Origin: Roseivirga sp. UBA6052
Lineage (GTDB): Bacteria > Bacteroidota > Bacteroidia > Cytophagales > Cyclobacteriaceae
DNA: 64,000 nt
Assembly: GCA_002427755.1 (NCBI GenBank)
Contig: DIYO01000009.1
Coordinates: forward strand, 251,296 to 315,295
Reading direction: 5' to 3'
Shown: in pieces, positions 40,362 to 50,242 of the stretch
How the letters are laid out: each line of letters opens with the position of its first letter
How positions within the stretch are numbered: position 1 is the first letter of the stretch
Translations under genes and position numbers: made by a program
Notes under the pieces: model-generated
What the model was told of the DNA's origin: nothing
Database searches by the model: none
Seen by the model: only the letters and a program-made list of their open reading frames with translations

Positions 40362-42752
40362 TTATTCATTCCTTAAGGATATTGAAGGGCTAATCATAGA
40401 GGTTTTATAAGCTCTCCCAATTATGGTAAGAAACGCCACAAAAAGAACAGAAACTGGAGGAATGAAATATAACCCAACTGGTATTTCAGCCTGATATGAA
40501 TAGTTATTTAACCATTGTTCGACTAGATAATAACTAATGGGCATTCCAATTAAAATGGACAGTCCCATGAGCTTAACAAAGTGATTAGAGATAAGAAAAA
40601 TTATACCTCCCTCACTTGAACCCAATACTTTCCTAATTCCTATTTCCTTAGATCTTTTGGTAATTGCGAAAGAAGCCATGCCATATAAACCCAGAGAGGC
40701 GATGATAATGGCAAGAATACTGAGCAGAGTAAAAACGCTTTGGAATTGCTCTTCTTTTTGAAACTGAAGGTCAAAATTTTGATCAAGGAAAAAAGATTCA
40801 AAATAACTGTTTGGAAAGTGGCTATTGAATATGTCTTTTAGGGCCTTTACTTGCGCATCCGATTGGTCGTTAGATGCTTTAACACTTATATGTTTGCCGC
40901 CATCTTTTGAGTGAAAGAAGATCATAGGAACAATATCTTCCTTTGGACTAAATTGGTGAAAGTCCTCCAGCACGCCCATAATATTGTAATGAGTACCTTG
41001 AATACTGAGCTTTCTCCCTATTGCAAGTTCTGGAGCCCCAATGTTCCAAATACGCACTGCCTCCTCATTCACTAACACTTGCTTTTCATTGTTACCTGCA
41101 AAGAATCCGATTCCAGAAAGCAAATTAAAGCCCATTAAGTCTATGAATTCATGATCAACAGAATAGATATACATGTTATTATTATGCTTTTCAAGTGCCA
41201 AAACCGGACTTACTCCTTTGATTGTAGTGAGCAAGTGTGCTGACATACCTGGTACGGCTTTGGAAAAAGAGACACGCTCGAATAATGGGTTATTTAACAC
41301 ATCTCCTCGAAATGACTTATAACTATCAACTGAAAAGTTATCTGGTGTTTTTATCACCAAAATGTTATCAGCGTCTAGACCCAAATCCTTATTCCGCATA
41401 AAACTCAGTTGCAAGCTTGAGACAAGCGTTTGGGTCAGTAAAAACAACGTAATACCGAACTGAACAATAGTCAAGAATTTCCTCAACCTATTGCCGGAAA
41501 TGGAATGTGTGAATTTTCCTTTTAATATGACTACAGGCTTGAAAGATGCGAGTATTGTAGCAGGAACACTTGAACTGATAGCACTAGCGGTAATCAGAGT
41601 TAAAATAAATAGCAACCAAAAACTCCCATTATCTAAAAAAGACCAAGTCTCTGGTAATTGTGCCAGTGTTCTAAAAGAGCTGAAAAAGAGAGCTAAAAAG
41701 ATTAAAGCCGTTATTCCAGCAGCAGCAAACATAAGCAAGCTCTCAGCACAGAATTGATAAATAATGTCCAAACGATTCGAACCATAGACCTTTCTTATAC
41801 CGACCTCCCTCGCCCTATCTAATGATTTTGAGGTAGACAAATTGATGTAATTGAAGAGGGCTATGAACAAAACCAATAACGCTACGCCTAGTAGAAATAG
41901 TACTGTTCTTAAATCTCCATTTTGTTCAGCTTCGAATGACTTATTAGAACGAAGATGAATATCGTTAATGGGCTGGCTAATTATTCTTTGTGAAACTAAG
42001 CGCCCTAAGTCAGTTAATTCTTTATTGAATGCAGCAAGTCTAGATTTAAAGTTTTTGTAATCAGTTTTGTCATTTAGCTGAATGTAGGTGAAAGTATTAT
42101 TCCCTGACCAATTATCATCTCTTTCACCAACAAGCCCCCCTAGGCTTTTGTAAGATATGAGCATATCAAACTTCAGATGTGTGTTAAATGGCGGATCGTT
42201 GATAACACCAACTACTGTGAATGGGGTGTTATAAGATGTAAATAAAATTGTCTCGCCAACAACGTCCTCTTTTCCAAAAACTTTTATGGCCTCTGATACC
42301 GTCAATACGGCTTCATTGGGAGATTGAAATGCTGATGACTCATTTCCTTGAATAAAAGGGTAATTAAACAACTGAAAAAAAGATGGATCCACACCATAGA
42401 CTAAATCTTCCTTGAGTACCTTATTATTTGCCTTGATTGTAAATTCATCAATTCTATAGACCCTGATGTATTCCTTAGCTTCTACAATTTGATCTTTAAT
42501 CATAGGGCCCAATGGCGGATAAGTCTCACAATCTTGTTCAAACACTGCACCACCATCAAGATAGTCTATAGTTAAACGCACTAACTCATCGCTATTTGAG
42601 TTATTGTCTTCATAACTAAATTCAAACCTTACATATTCAATTAATAAGAAGAAAACTGTTAATGCGCTGGCTAACCCAATAATATTAATTAGCGTATAGC
42701 TTTTGTTTTTAAGGAATATTCTCAGCGCAATTTTTAGGTTTGATTTTAACAT
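40362..42752 (-). CDS. MacB/FtsX-type ABC transporter permease
   Basis: 796 residues with a duplicated FtsX layout: an N-terminal helix (about 17-37), MacB periplasmic domain 1 (about 45-245), three helices (about 285-400), a fourth helix (about 430-448), periplasmic domain 2 (about 460-660) and three more helices to the end. ARDLDRAREVGIRKVYGSNR- and KRSKEIGIRKVLGSSEGG-type coupling helices are visible in each half. The family is annotated 'ABC transporter permease' in Bacteroidota, usually with a LolD/MacB-like ATPase encoded nearby, but none is here. Substrates include lipoproteins, drugs and peptides. Confidence 0.88.
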   Translation of the reverse strand: MLKSNLKIALRIFLKNKSYTLINIIGLASALTVFFLLIEYVRFEFSYEDNNSNSDELVRLTIDYLDGGAVFEQDCETYPPLGPMIKDQIVEAKEYIRVYRIDEFTIKANNKVLKEDLVYGVDPSFFQLFNYPFIQGNESSAFQSPNEAVLTVSEAIKVFGKEDVVGETILFTSYNTPFTVVGVINDPPFNTHLKFDMLISYKSLGGLVGERDDNWSGNNTFTYIQLNDKTDYKNFKSRLAAFNKELTDLGRLVSQRIISQPINDIHLRSNKSFEAEQNGDLRTVLFLLGVALLVLFIALFNYINLSTSKSLDRAREVGIRKVYGSNRLDIIYQFCAESLLMFAAAGITALIFLALFFSSFRTLAQLPETWSFLDNGSFWLLFILTLITASAISSSVPATILASFKPVVILKGKFTHSISGNRLRKFLTIVQFGITLFLLTQTLVSSLQLSFMRNKDLGLDADNILVIKTPDNFSVDSYKSFRGDVLNNPLFERVSFSKAVPGMSAHLLTTIKGVSPVLALEKHNNNMYIYSVDHEFIDLMGFNLLSGIGFFAGNNEKQVLVNEEAVRIWNIGAPELAIGRKLSIQGTHYNIMGVLEDFHQFSPKEDIVPMIFFHSKDGGKHISVKASNDQSDAQVKALKDIFNSHFPNSYFESFFLDQNFDLQFQKEEQFQSVFTLLSILAIIIASLGLYGMASFAITKRSKEIGIRKVLGSSEGGIIFLISNHFVKLMGLSILIGMPISYYLVEQWLNNYSYQAEIPVGLYFIPPVSVLFVAFLTIIGRAYKTSMISPSISLRNE

Positions 42753-42846
42753 TTGATTGTTTACTCTTATTGAACTAGCTGTTCAGTTTTCACAAAATTT
42801 TATTTGAACTAGAAATTAGACTTCTTCGAATCAAAACTGGGAAAGG

Positions 42847-43740
42847 TTAATTCATTAATTCCCAATGACCTGATAGCCTTCTAAACACACTATTTCTATC
42901 TATATCTCTATATCTAGTAAGTAGTGATATAGTCGCATAAGCCAGTTTGAAATGATGTTCATCTGCAACATCTCTCATCCAAAATGAGGGCTCCAAGGGG
43001 TTGAAATTCATTTTACTGACATACTTTTTACCCTTAGGAGGTTTCACTTGACCTAATTTTATTTGCTTTCTTAATTGTAAAATTCCTTGTGAAGCAAATT
43101 TTTTGTAGCCCATTTCATCCAAAGTCACTAGCGCATTGGCGTGGGTAATATCATGGATTTGATTGCCATGAAAGTGATAATATTGACCATCCAACACTTG
43201 ATCTTCAAAATAGTCTTGGTGTTTCAAGACATATCTCGCAGCTTCATCAGGGGTTTCAAAATCTGGAATACCATATAAGTCTAGAGGTCTATTTTGATAA
43301 CCATAATTCCCAAAGTACCTATATGGAGAATCTAAATGGGTATTTTTTAATAAGCTGACTATGCCATCATTAATATTTTGTGGCAACCAACCCCCTAAAG
43401 TATAGATTGCCTTAAGAGCTAATGATCCAAAAATCACTCCATGTCCTGCATTTGCTAAATTAGAAGTACTGTTATCCACTTCTAATTCTAGCCGACTAAG
43501 TTGTGACTTAGAGTTATCAGTCAGTGTATGACCATCGAAATATCCAGGTCTGGAAGTTATGATTCTGAGAATGCGCTTACGAATCACCTTCCGTAATTGC
43601 TCAGCAGGACTTAAGTCTAGAATAAAAAATGTGTTAGTTAGAATTTCAGCACCTAAATGTCCATGGAACCAAGAGTTAAAATTCATGCTCTTGCTCATTG
43701 CAATTAAGCCTAATCTCAAAAAATGCTCAGACCCCACCAT
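42847..43740 (-). CDS. Unknown histidine-rich protein
   Basis: 297 residues, apparently soluble and mostly helical, with no signal peptide. I do not recognise the family. Notable features are the cluster GQYYHFHGNQIHDITHANA (about 189-207), whose four His could bind a metal, ANAGHGVIFGSLALKAIYTLGGW (about 96-118), and WMRDVADEHHFKLAYATISLL near the C-terminus. The alternation of helices ending in GG/PN turns recalls alpha/alpha-barrel enzymes. It lies in the accessory block between an FtsX permease and a GAF-LuxR regulator. Confidence 0.62.
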   Translation of the reverse strand: MVGSEHFLRLGLIAMSKSMNFNSWFHGHLGAEILTNTFFILDLSPAEQLRKVIRKRILRIITSRPGYFDGHTLTDNSKSQLSRLELEVDNSTSNLANAGHGVIFGSLALKAIYTLGGWLPQNINDGIVSLLKNTHLDSPYRYFGNYGYQNRPLDLYGIPDFETPDEAARYVLKHQDYFEDQVLDGQYYHFHGNQIHDITHANALVTLDEMGYKKFASQGILQLRKQIKLGQVKPPKGKKYVSKMNFNPLEPSFWMRDVADEHHFKLAYATISLLTRYRDIDRNSVFRRLSGHWELMN

Positions 43741-43836
43741 CTTTACTAAAAAGTATAGATCAAAGGTGTTTTAACGTCTGTAAGTATAAAATAGACTTTA
43801 GTACAGAATCAAAACTGTACCTTAGTTCAGGTTTAA

Positions 43837-44763
43837 TCAGGAACCAATGAGCCCCCTTTTTATACCTACATTTACAGCCTCCACACGGTTTTTTACTTGA
43901 AGCTTAAGCAAAATGGAGCTCATATGAAATTTTACTGTTCGCTCAGCGATGTACATTCGTTCTCCAATTGCCGAATTAGTTAGGCCATCTTTAACTAAGG
44001 CAAGCACTTCCAATTCACGACTTGATAGAGGAGTTGAAGGATAAAAGCTATCCGTCTTCAACGGAGCCTCAAGGGTCGGTCCTTCTTGGATTAAGTATTT
44101 TAATTCACTTAACAGAGAAGTTGAAAGGTTCTTAATTTCCTCCAATTTCCTCTTATCACTTCTATCGCCTTCAATAAAAACTAAGATTTTTTCAATCTGT
44201 TGCACAAGGATTTTCTGGGTGACAACATTCAAGTGTTCGTGGCTCTTATTATTAACCGAGTTTTCATCTTTTCTTATTCTCTGAATAGCACTTGCAATTA
44301 ATTCACTAATTGCATTAAGTAGTTGCAAAGTTCTATCATCCAGTTGTTCATTTTCCTTACTTAGCAGGTTCATAATACCAACCTTTTGATTGTCAATTCT
44401 AATAGGGATAACCGCATGGTACCTTAAGCCATCTGTACCCGATTTAAGGTCCATGAGTCTAGAACAGATTATTTCGCTGACATTTTTAGCCTCATCCAAG
44501 TCATCTTCAAAGTATTGTTTAATACAATAACAGAATCCAGACAATCTTTCGGGATGATCCTTTAGAGCTGGTGGCAAATTATAGGAAGCCGCCAAGTATA
44601 CCGGTTGATCATTGAATTCTGTCAGCCAAATCCAGCCCGTTTTAACACCTAATAGTTCTACCGTTTTCTCTAAAGTCGTCTGGAGCAAGTCCCCGAGAGA
44701 ATAAGCTTTATTTAGGTGGCTCGCTAAGAGATACAAGCGAGTGTAATACTCCTTTTCACTCAT
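43837..44763 (-). CDS. GAF-domain LuxR-family transcriptional regulator
   Basis: 308 residues. A GAF-type sensor domain (about 5-160) includes a Cys-rich stretch LSGFCYCIKQYF. A linker helix follows, then a C-terminal LuxR helix-turn-helix (about 245-305) with LSSRELEVLALVKDGLTNSAIGERMYIAERTVKFHM. It lacks a receiver domain, so it is a one-component regulator whose ligand is sensed by the GAF domain. The four-base overlap with the following serine-hydrolase gene (ATGA) ties it to that gene. The C-x-C in the GAF domain could make it redox- or metal-responsive. Confidence 0.85.
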   Translation of the reverse strand: MSEKEYYTRLYLLASHLNKAYSLGDLLQTTLEKTVELLGVKTGWIWLTEFNDQPVYLAASYNLPPALKDHPERLSGFCYCIKQYFEDDLDEAKNVSEIICSRLMDLKSGTDGLRYHAVIPIRIDNQKVGIMNLLSKENEQLDDRTLQLLNAISELIASAIQRIRKDENSVNNKSHEHLNVVTQKILVQQIEKILVFIEGDRSDKRKLEEIKNLSTSLLSELKYLIQEGPTLEAPLKTDSFYPSTPLSSRELEVLALVKDGLTNSAIGERMYIAERTVKFHMSSILLKLQVKNRVEAVNVGIKRGLIGS

Positions 44764-46268
44764 TTACTACCCACCTTTTCTAAGTTTATAAAGTATGGTC
44801 TGGCATAGTACTCTCTATCAGCGGCAGCCATATTGACAATTGTTCCCTTCAAGGCATTTCCTTCTTTGAAAAGTTTAAAGGATAATAAATGCCTGAATTC
44901 GTCACGTTGGTTTGCGGTATTTAAGTCTCCAACTCCAGAACCTATGAAATAATCCTGATTTATCATTCCAAAAAGTAATTTAGACCTCACAGGTATAGGT
45001 TGATAGTCGGTCATAAAAGAGACATAGCCATAATCGAGATACTCTAATTCAATTCCGGAATCATCAAGCGTTAAGGATACCGGTATCTCTTCATCATCAA
45101 TATAAATTGACCCTTCCCATGAACCATAAAACGTATCATCTGAAGAGATCAATTTGTAATCTGCTACTTCGTTAATTGGAGTTGGGTCATAATCATGGAT
45201 CAAAAGCTTTGTTAACTCATCGGAAATCGTTCTGCATACATTGGGATTATAAGTGTTTGTTAATAAGGCTATTGCAATATTCTCTTCTGGGTAAAGTTTG
45301 AGACTCGTGCTGGCTCCAGTCATTCCTCCCTCATGCCAAACAACTTTACGGCCTTGATCATTTTCCATGGCATACCATCCCAAACCATAATATGTAGACT
45401 GATAATAATGAAATAGAGCATTTGGTTCTTTAAAGTAATGCATGGCATTGATGCTCTCTTGGGTCAAAAAATCTTCGGAACCGCTTCCTAAATGTAGCTT
45501 CGCAAATTGCATGATATCATGGATGCTACTCGCTACATTACCGGCTCCCGGTGTATTATTTTTGACTAATGGTAATGGTTTTAACTCATGATCGTATTTT
45601 ACAGCAAGGTCCTTTACTCTATCACCTTCATTACCCAAGACGAAAGAATGATCCATTTGGAGTTTTGATAATAGACTCTCCCGCATATGATGTTGGAATG
45701 TTTCTGAAGTCACCTGAGAGATGATATGATCTAGCAACCCATAACCAAGGTTAGAGTACTCACATACAATTCCAGGTGCGTGAAATTGTGTGCCAAACTT
45801 CTTCCACGCCTCGTCAAATGAAGTGTAGTTTTCTTTTTCATCTTCATAATAGATATCGAAATAAGTACCTAATCCAGAAGTATGATTTAATACTTGCCTT
45901 ATGGTTGGGTCTTCTAAGGAGGAGTCTACCTTATTTAAGGTTATGTACTTGGTTATTGGATCGTCAAGGTTAATTTTCCCTTCTTCATGAAGCTTCATGA
46001 TGGCTGTTGCCGTAATTGGCTTGGATAAAGATGCCAATTGATAAGATGTGTTAATCGTACTTTTTACACCAGCTTGGCGGTCAGCATATCCAAAAGCCTT
46101 CTCATATATAACTTCACCATCTTTCAGTATTCCGATGGCGAACGATGGTATTAAATTATTTTCTATGAGCGAATCAATTTTCTTTTCTATACGATTGAAG
46201 CTTTGACTCTGGGCCAGCGTATTGATTAAAATAAACAGCGTCATGTAGAGGTATGTTCTCTTCTTCAT
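44760..46268 (-). CDS. Class C beta-lactamase-like serine hydrolase
   Basis: 502 residues from ATG 46268 with a signal peptide (MKKRTYLYMTLFILINTLAQ, cleavage about residue 22). The active-site SxxK is SLSK in YQLASLSKPITATAIMKLHEEGKI. The YxN motif is YSNLGYG and HEGGMTG supplies the KTG-like box. A lipocalin-like C-terminal domain (about 360-500) follows, as in many 'beta-lactamase family' esterases/peptidases. It is likely a periplasmic peptidase/esterase rather than an antibiotic-resistance enzyme. The gene overlaps the downstream GAF-LuxR gene by four bases. Confidence 0.88.
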   Translation of the reverse strand: MKKRTYLYMTLFILINTLAQSQSFNRIEKKIDSLIENNLIPSFAIGILKDGEVIYEKAFGYADRQAGVKSTINTSYQLASLSKPITATAIMKLHEEGKINLDDPITKYITLNKVDSSLEDPTIRQVLNHTSGLGTYFDIYYEDEKENYTSFDEAWKKFGTQFHAPGIVCEYSNLGYGLLDHIISQVTSETFQHHMRESLLSKLQMDHSFVLGNEGDRVKDLAVKYDHELKPLPLVKNNTPGAGNVASSIHDIMQFAKLHLGSGSEDFLTQESINAMHYFKEPNALFHYYQSTYYGLGWYAMENDQGRKVVWHEGGMTGASTSLKLYPEENIAIALLTNTYNPNVCRTISDELTKLLIHDYDPTPINEVADYKLISSDDTFYGSWEGSIYIDDEEIPVSLTLDDSGIELEYLDYGYVSFMTDYQPIPVRSKLLFGMINQDYFIGSGVGDLNTANQRDEFRHLLSFKLFKEGNALKGTIVNMAAADREYYARPYFINLEKVGSK

Positions 46269-46327
46269 TTTGAATTTTTTTGTCAAAACTCAGACGAAAA
46301 CAAACCTTGTTCGTCCTATTACCCGTC

Positions 46328-47461
46328 TTAGGACTTTTTTTTCAGCAACTGCTCTTTGAATTTTTTAGGTGTTATACCAGTATTTGATTTAAATACTAAG
46401 TTGAAAGAAGACTTAGACCCAAAACCACTTTCAAGCGCTAATCCTAATAGGCTAAGGTGCTCAAACTGCTTTTTCTCAAGATTCTTTTTAAAAGCATCTA
46501 CTCTGTAGTTATTTACAAATTCATGGAAACTCAATTTAAGACAACTATTAAGCGCCTTTGATATCTCTTTTTGAGAGTAACCGGTAAGTTTTGCAAAAGT
46601 ATTTAGGGACAAATCCTTATCTAAATAATGCGCATTAGACAACATCTGCTCTTCTAAATCCTTAGCGATTATCGGTAAATCAGGATCAATAACATCGGCC
46701 TTTGGACTGACCTTGACGTTATCTACAAATCCTGCTGAACTAATATGAGTTGTTATATAACCCTTAAACCCTATCCAAAAAGTTATCATGGCAAGACTTA
46801 AAAAGCCTAAGTTGAAATAATAATTCCTCAAGGTTTCGCTAAAAAAAAGAATATCAATTGAACGTGTCGGAATCCAAATAATACAAAATACTAAATAGAG
46901 TATGACTGGTTTTTCTAGCCAATCGAGTTCTCTATTTTGAAGATTAGAAAAACGATCTTTTAACCATTTCTTATACTTTAAAAGTAAACGAACGGTTAGT
47001 AGCAGGTATATAATTAGCGAGACAAGTCCACCCCACTGTACTATTTGATAAATATAGTTTTCCTGCGTTACGGCTCCCTCAGAAAGACTAATTGCGCCAT
47101 TACGGAAATAGGAGGTTCTGTAGTAAATGAACTCCAGTAAAGGCAACACAAAGTGCATCCATTCAATCCTAGTAAAACGATATGATTGATCGGTCAAACT
47201 CTTTGTGTAGATAAATAATGCCGGGCCAAATCCATAAAGTAGCTCTAATTGTAAAAATGGGATCCAGTCTATATATCCCCAGCTAGCGAGGAAATTAAAG
47301 CTCCCAAAATTTAAGAGAGACATTAAAAAAAAGAACAGTATTAAAGAAAGAAACCTATTGTGCGAATACCTACCACCCTTATTGAGAATCAGCACGATCA
47401 GCACCAGTGTTTGTAGACTGAGTATGATGGCTGCTACAGCGGTGATTAAATCAAGATTCAA
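46328..47461 (-). CDS. Membrane-embedded AraC-family regulator
   Basis: 377 residues. About seven hydrophobic helices form the N-terminal domain (about 5-235), followed by an AraC helix-turn-helix pair (about 275-375) with YSQKEISKALN and ESGFGSKSSFNLVFKSNTGITPKKF. Such 7TM-AraC proteins are frequent in Bacteroidota and probably sense envelope or external signals while binding DNA in the cytoplasm. It precedes the serine-hydrolase gene on the same strand (59-base gap) and may control the accessory block. Confidence 0.88.
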   Translation of the reverse strand: MNLDLITAVAAIILSLQTLVLIVLILNKGGRYSHNRFLSLILFFFLMSLLNFGSFNFLASWGYIDWIPFLQLELLYGFGPALFIYTKSLTDQSYRFTRIEWMHFVLPLLEFIYYRTSYFRNGAISLSEGAVTQENYIYQIVQWGGLVSLIIYLLLTVRLLLKYKKWLKDRFSNLQNRELDWLEKPVILYLVFCIIWIPTRSIDILFFSETLRNYYFNLGFLSLAMITFWIGFKGYITTHISSAGFVDNVKVSPKADVIDPDLPIIAKDLEEQMLSNAHYLDKDLSLNTFAKLTGYSQKEISKALNSCLKLSFHEFVNNYRVDAFKKNLEKKQFEHLSLLGLALESGFGSKSSFNLVFKSNTGITPKKFKEQLLKKKS

Positions 47462-47610
47462 GATTCAATAGGTCTCTTTGAGATGAAGTACTAATATGAA
47501 AAATTCAACATTCCAAAATTTGGTAATGCCGTTTAAACCAAAAAAAATTCATATAAATATTAAAAGACTTTAATATAAAAACCTACCCCTTAAAGACAAT
47601 TCGCTTCAAA

Positions 47611-48642
47611 TTAAATATCAACCCCTCCTTCAAAATCACCAAAATCGAACCAGTCATTTCCGGAATCCGTCACTTCGGCAACTGAATCAAATCCATCAAC
47701 TCCTTCCAAGTCTTCTAAACGTGTATCCATATCTAGGTCCATATCCATCAGTGAGGTTTCTCCCATATCCATTCCAGCATCACCCACACTACCAAGAATG
47801 TCAGCTTCTTCTCCTACAAAAGTGGTATCGCTGATGTGATAATGATTATCATGCATCAATTCGGAGAATATAAATGAATAGATAAGAATATCCCCAAAAC
47901 CATAATAGCCATCAAAAACTGGGTCGTAATCTCTGGTTGGGTTCTTTCTTCTACCTTTACTTATAGGTCCACGATCCTTAGTCTTAGGTACAACTGTACG
48001 CTTCTCTATGTCGACTTTGACATTGTCTATGCTCATGTGCTTTCTTAAAGTCAAATTCAATTCGCCAGCAAAGCTATCGAAAGCCAATTCCTTCTCTTTC
48101 AAGAATTGATTTAACTCCTCTTGATTCGAGAACCGATTCTTCATTTTAGCTTTTATATCATCTTCCGACTGCCCCTCTCCTTTTCTGAATTCTTTAAGCA
48201 AAGAATTGAGCTTAATATCAATTGGATAGATACCAACATCATGGGTACGATTGATATTTACTTCTATCAAATGAATAAAGTCTCCATCCGCAGCTTCAAG
48301 CACCAAATGAATACGATCAAAGAACTTAGACATGCCTTCATTGATCGTCAAATCATAGTGGTCAATCGCTTCCTGGAAGTCGCCCTCTTTACCCTCTCTA
48401 TCATGATAAATCACAATATCATCATGCGCTAAACGAATGATGTTATCAATTTTCATTTCTGCTAAAGCAGCACTAATCTGCTCTAGTATTCCAACCGCAG
48501 TGAAAGTTTGTCTTTCGATTTTTTTGGCACCTGCTCCACCGGTAATTACATGGATGAGTTTTCTAAAAGAACCTGTAGGTTCGACTTTCTCGATATGCGA
48601 TAATTGAGAGGGATCGACCGAAATTCTTCCGCTGAAATACAT
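47611..48642 (-). CDS. Unknown protein with acidic Asp/Met-rich tail
   Basis: 343 residues, soluble, no signal peptide. The N-terminal two thirds are mixed alpha/beta (ISVDPSQLSHIEKVEPTGSFRKLIHVITGG, then LVLEAADGDFIHLIEVNINRTHDVGIYPIDIKLN) and contain no motif I know. A basic linker (KTKDRGPISKGRRKNPTRD) leads to DPVFDGYYGFGDILIYSFIFSELMHDNHYH. The last 60 residues are very acidic (MDMGETSLMDMDLDMDTRLEDLE). It is the last gene of the minus-strand run beginning with the K+ channel, 91 bases after the FAD oxidoreductase, so it may be part of that system. Confidence 0.65.
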   Translation of the reverse strand: MYFSGRISVDPSQLSHIEKVEPTGSFRKLIHVITGGAGAKKIERQTFTAVGILEQISAALAEMKIDNIIRLAHDDIVIYHDREGKEGDFQEAIDHYDLTINEGMSKFFDRIHLVLEAADGDFIHLIEVNINRTHDVGIYPIDIKLNSLLKEFRKGEGQSEDDIKAKMKNRFSNQEELNQFLKEKELAFDSFAGELNLTLRKHMSIDNVKVDIEKRTVVPKTKDRGPISKGRRKNPTRDYDPVFDGYYGFGDILIYSFIFSELMHDNHYHISDTTFVGEEADILGSVGDAGMDMGETSLMDMDLDMDTRLEDLEGVDGFDSVAEVTDSGNDWFDFGDFEGGVDI

Positions 48643-48733
48643 AAATCAGATTTTTGGTTTAAGACAGTCTAAAATAGCTGAATCTGATCAAAAAGGCACT
48701 TTTTTGAATGGGGCCTGAAACCGCTTAACTCCT

Positions 48734-50242
48734 CTATTTACCCAATAGCTTCACCGCTTGAATTCCGCTGTCCATTGCCTCGAAAAATAGTGGCAGCCTT
48801 GCATTATCTACTCCTGCAAAAGTCAGATTAGGATAGGCTCTTTTTAAATTAGCATCGTTGAAAAGATAACCAGCTTTAGGAATAGGCATGGCGTGACCCA
48901 TGACCTTAATATATACTGCTTCTATTCGATCCGATAGCCTCTGATCGAAATATTGCTCTAGATATCTGAGTGTCTTTTCTGCAATCACTTCTCGGTTTGT
49001 TTCAACATGGCGTAGTTCTTCACGTGAGCTAGGAGGCAAGCAATAATAGGCTGTAAAGATTTGCTTATCTGATTCTCCTGCCTGTAAAGAAGAATCCACA
49101 AAACCCATAAAGGTCTCATCCTCAACCAACATTTCATTCTGCCAAAAACCCAATTTTTTGAGAGGTTGGTTCAGGACAAAATTCAAGACTAGCCATGACG
49201 CATACTCATTCTGTTCAAAGAGAGAATACTGATCTGGCAGAATATACCTCAGGGCGTGTTTTTGACCCGCATAAACAAGCTTATCGCATCGATATACTTT
49301 TACAGTCTTCGCTTTAACATCAACCACTTCAATACTGAAACCTGATGATTCCTTCTTAATCTGTTTGACCAAATGAGAGGTCATTAGTTTATCTGAAGAA
49401 ATACCTTGGGCGAGTTTGTCTATAAAATAACCATTGCCTTTTGGAGGTGAGAATAACTCCACCACCTGTTTTTCATAAGGTCGACATTGGAAATAGTGTA
49501 TACCTGCCAAAGCCGAAACTTGATCAGACCTTCCGCCCCAATCGTCAAGCATGTGGTAATCAATCCCTCTTTTAAAGTCATCATTTAGTTCCATTCGCTC
49601 TTTCAGAAAGTCGTAAAAGCTAACTTCATTCAGGTGATGAAATTCAGGGTACAGCTCTGTGGTAGGCATCACCATTTTGCCTGCAAAAGACTCGAGTATA
49701 GACTCGAATGCATCTAATTCAGGCCCTTCCTCAAGCACTTCAGGCCGTTTTTCGCCATAAGCATAACACTGGCTCTGTCTCCTTGGCGCAATAATGAATT
49801 CACGATCTACAAAACCCCAACTCTTCTTCCAGTCTTGATAATTGATGATGTTTAATTCCTTGAGCACATCGAGCACATCTTTTCCATAATTAGCGGGATA
49901 CTCTAGATCGTAATGTGCCCCTTGACAGAATGGGTTACCATCGTGCAAGCCTGATGATGAAGTGCCTCCCAAATCGTCTGACAACTCAAAGAGCAGCATA
50001 TTCTCGTTTCGCAATTGATATGCTGCTGACAACCCAGCAACACCACCTCCTACTACCACATAATCAAGTTCACCACCATCTACTATAGGATAGTTAAAGC
50101 TCTCAAAAACAAGATGACCTGTATGAATATCGGTGAAAACGGTAATTGGGAAATCTGGATCAGAAGACACCCAATCGCATCGCTGCAGGATCAATGGTAG
50201 CGTAGCTAAGCTCGAGTATTTGATAAATTCCCTTCTCTTCAT
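48734..50242 (-). CDS. Tat-type lipoprotein, FAD-dependent amine-oxidase-like
   Basis: 502 residues. The N-terminus MKRREFIKYSSLATLPLILQRC combines a Tat-like RRxFIK motif with a possible lipobox Cys at residue 22. A Rossmann FAD site GGGVAGLSAAYQL (about 65-77), FELSDDLGGTSSSG and a C-terminal PNLTFAGVDNARLPLFFEAMDSGIQAVKLL complete the flavin amine-oxidase fold. The substrate is unknown, but its coupling by four-base overlap to a SpeE-like gene makes a polyamine or similar amine an attractive guess. It would be folded with its FAD before export. Confidence 0.85.
   Translation of the reverse strand: MKRREFIKYSSLATLPLILQRCDWVSSDPDFPITVFTDIHTGHLVFESFNYPIVDGGELDYVVVGGGVAGLSAAYQLRNENMLLFELSDDLGGTSSSGLHDGNPFCQGAHYDLEYPANYGKDVLDVLKELNIINYQDWKKSWGFVDREFIIAPRRQSQCYAYGEKRPEVLEEGPELDAFESILESFAGKMVMPTTELYPEFHHLNEVSFYDFLKERMELNDDFKRGIDYHMLDDWGGRSDQVSALAGIHYFQCRPYEKQVVELFSPPKGNGYFIDKLAQGISSDKLMTSHLVKQIKKESSGFSIEVVDVKAKTVKVYRCDKLVYAGQKHALRYILPDQYSLFEQNEYASWLVLNFVLNQPLKKLGFWQNEMLVEDETFMGFVDSSLQAGESDKQIFTAYYCLPPSSREELRHVETNREVIAEKTLRYLEQYFDQRLSDRIEAVYIKVMGHAMPIPKAGYLFNDANLKRAYPNLTFAGVDNARLPLFFEAMDSGIQAVKLLGK

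Noticed and set aside
40362..42752. The MacB/FtsX permease as exporter of the double-glycine peptides
   Set aside because: It lacks the C39 peptidase and ATPase of peptide exporters and lies 13 kb from the peptides, so no link can be claimed.
44760..46268. Serine hydrolase as an antibiotic-resistance beta-lactamase
   Set aside because: It has a lipocalin-like C-terminal domain and the family's esterase/peptidase layout; resistance cannot be inferred.
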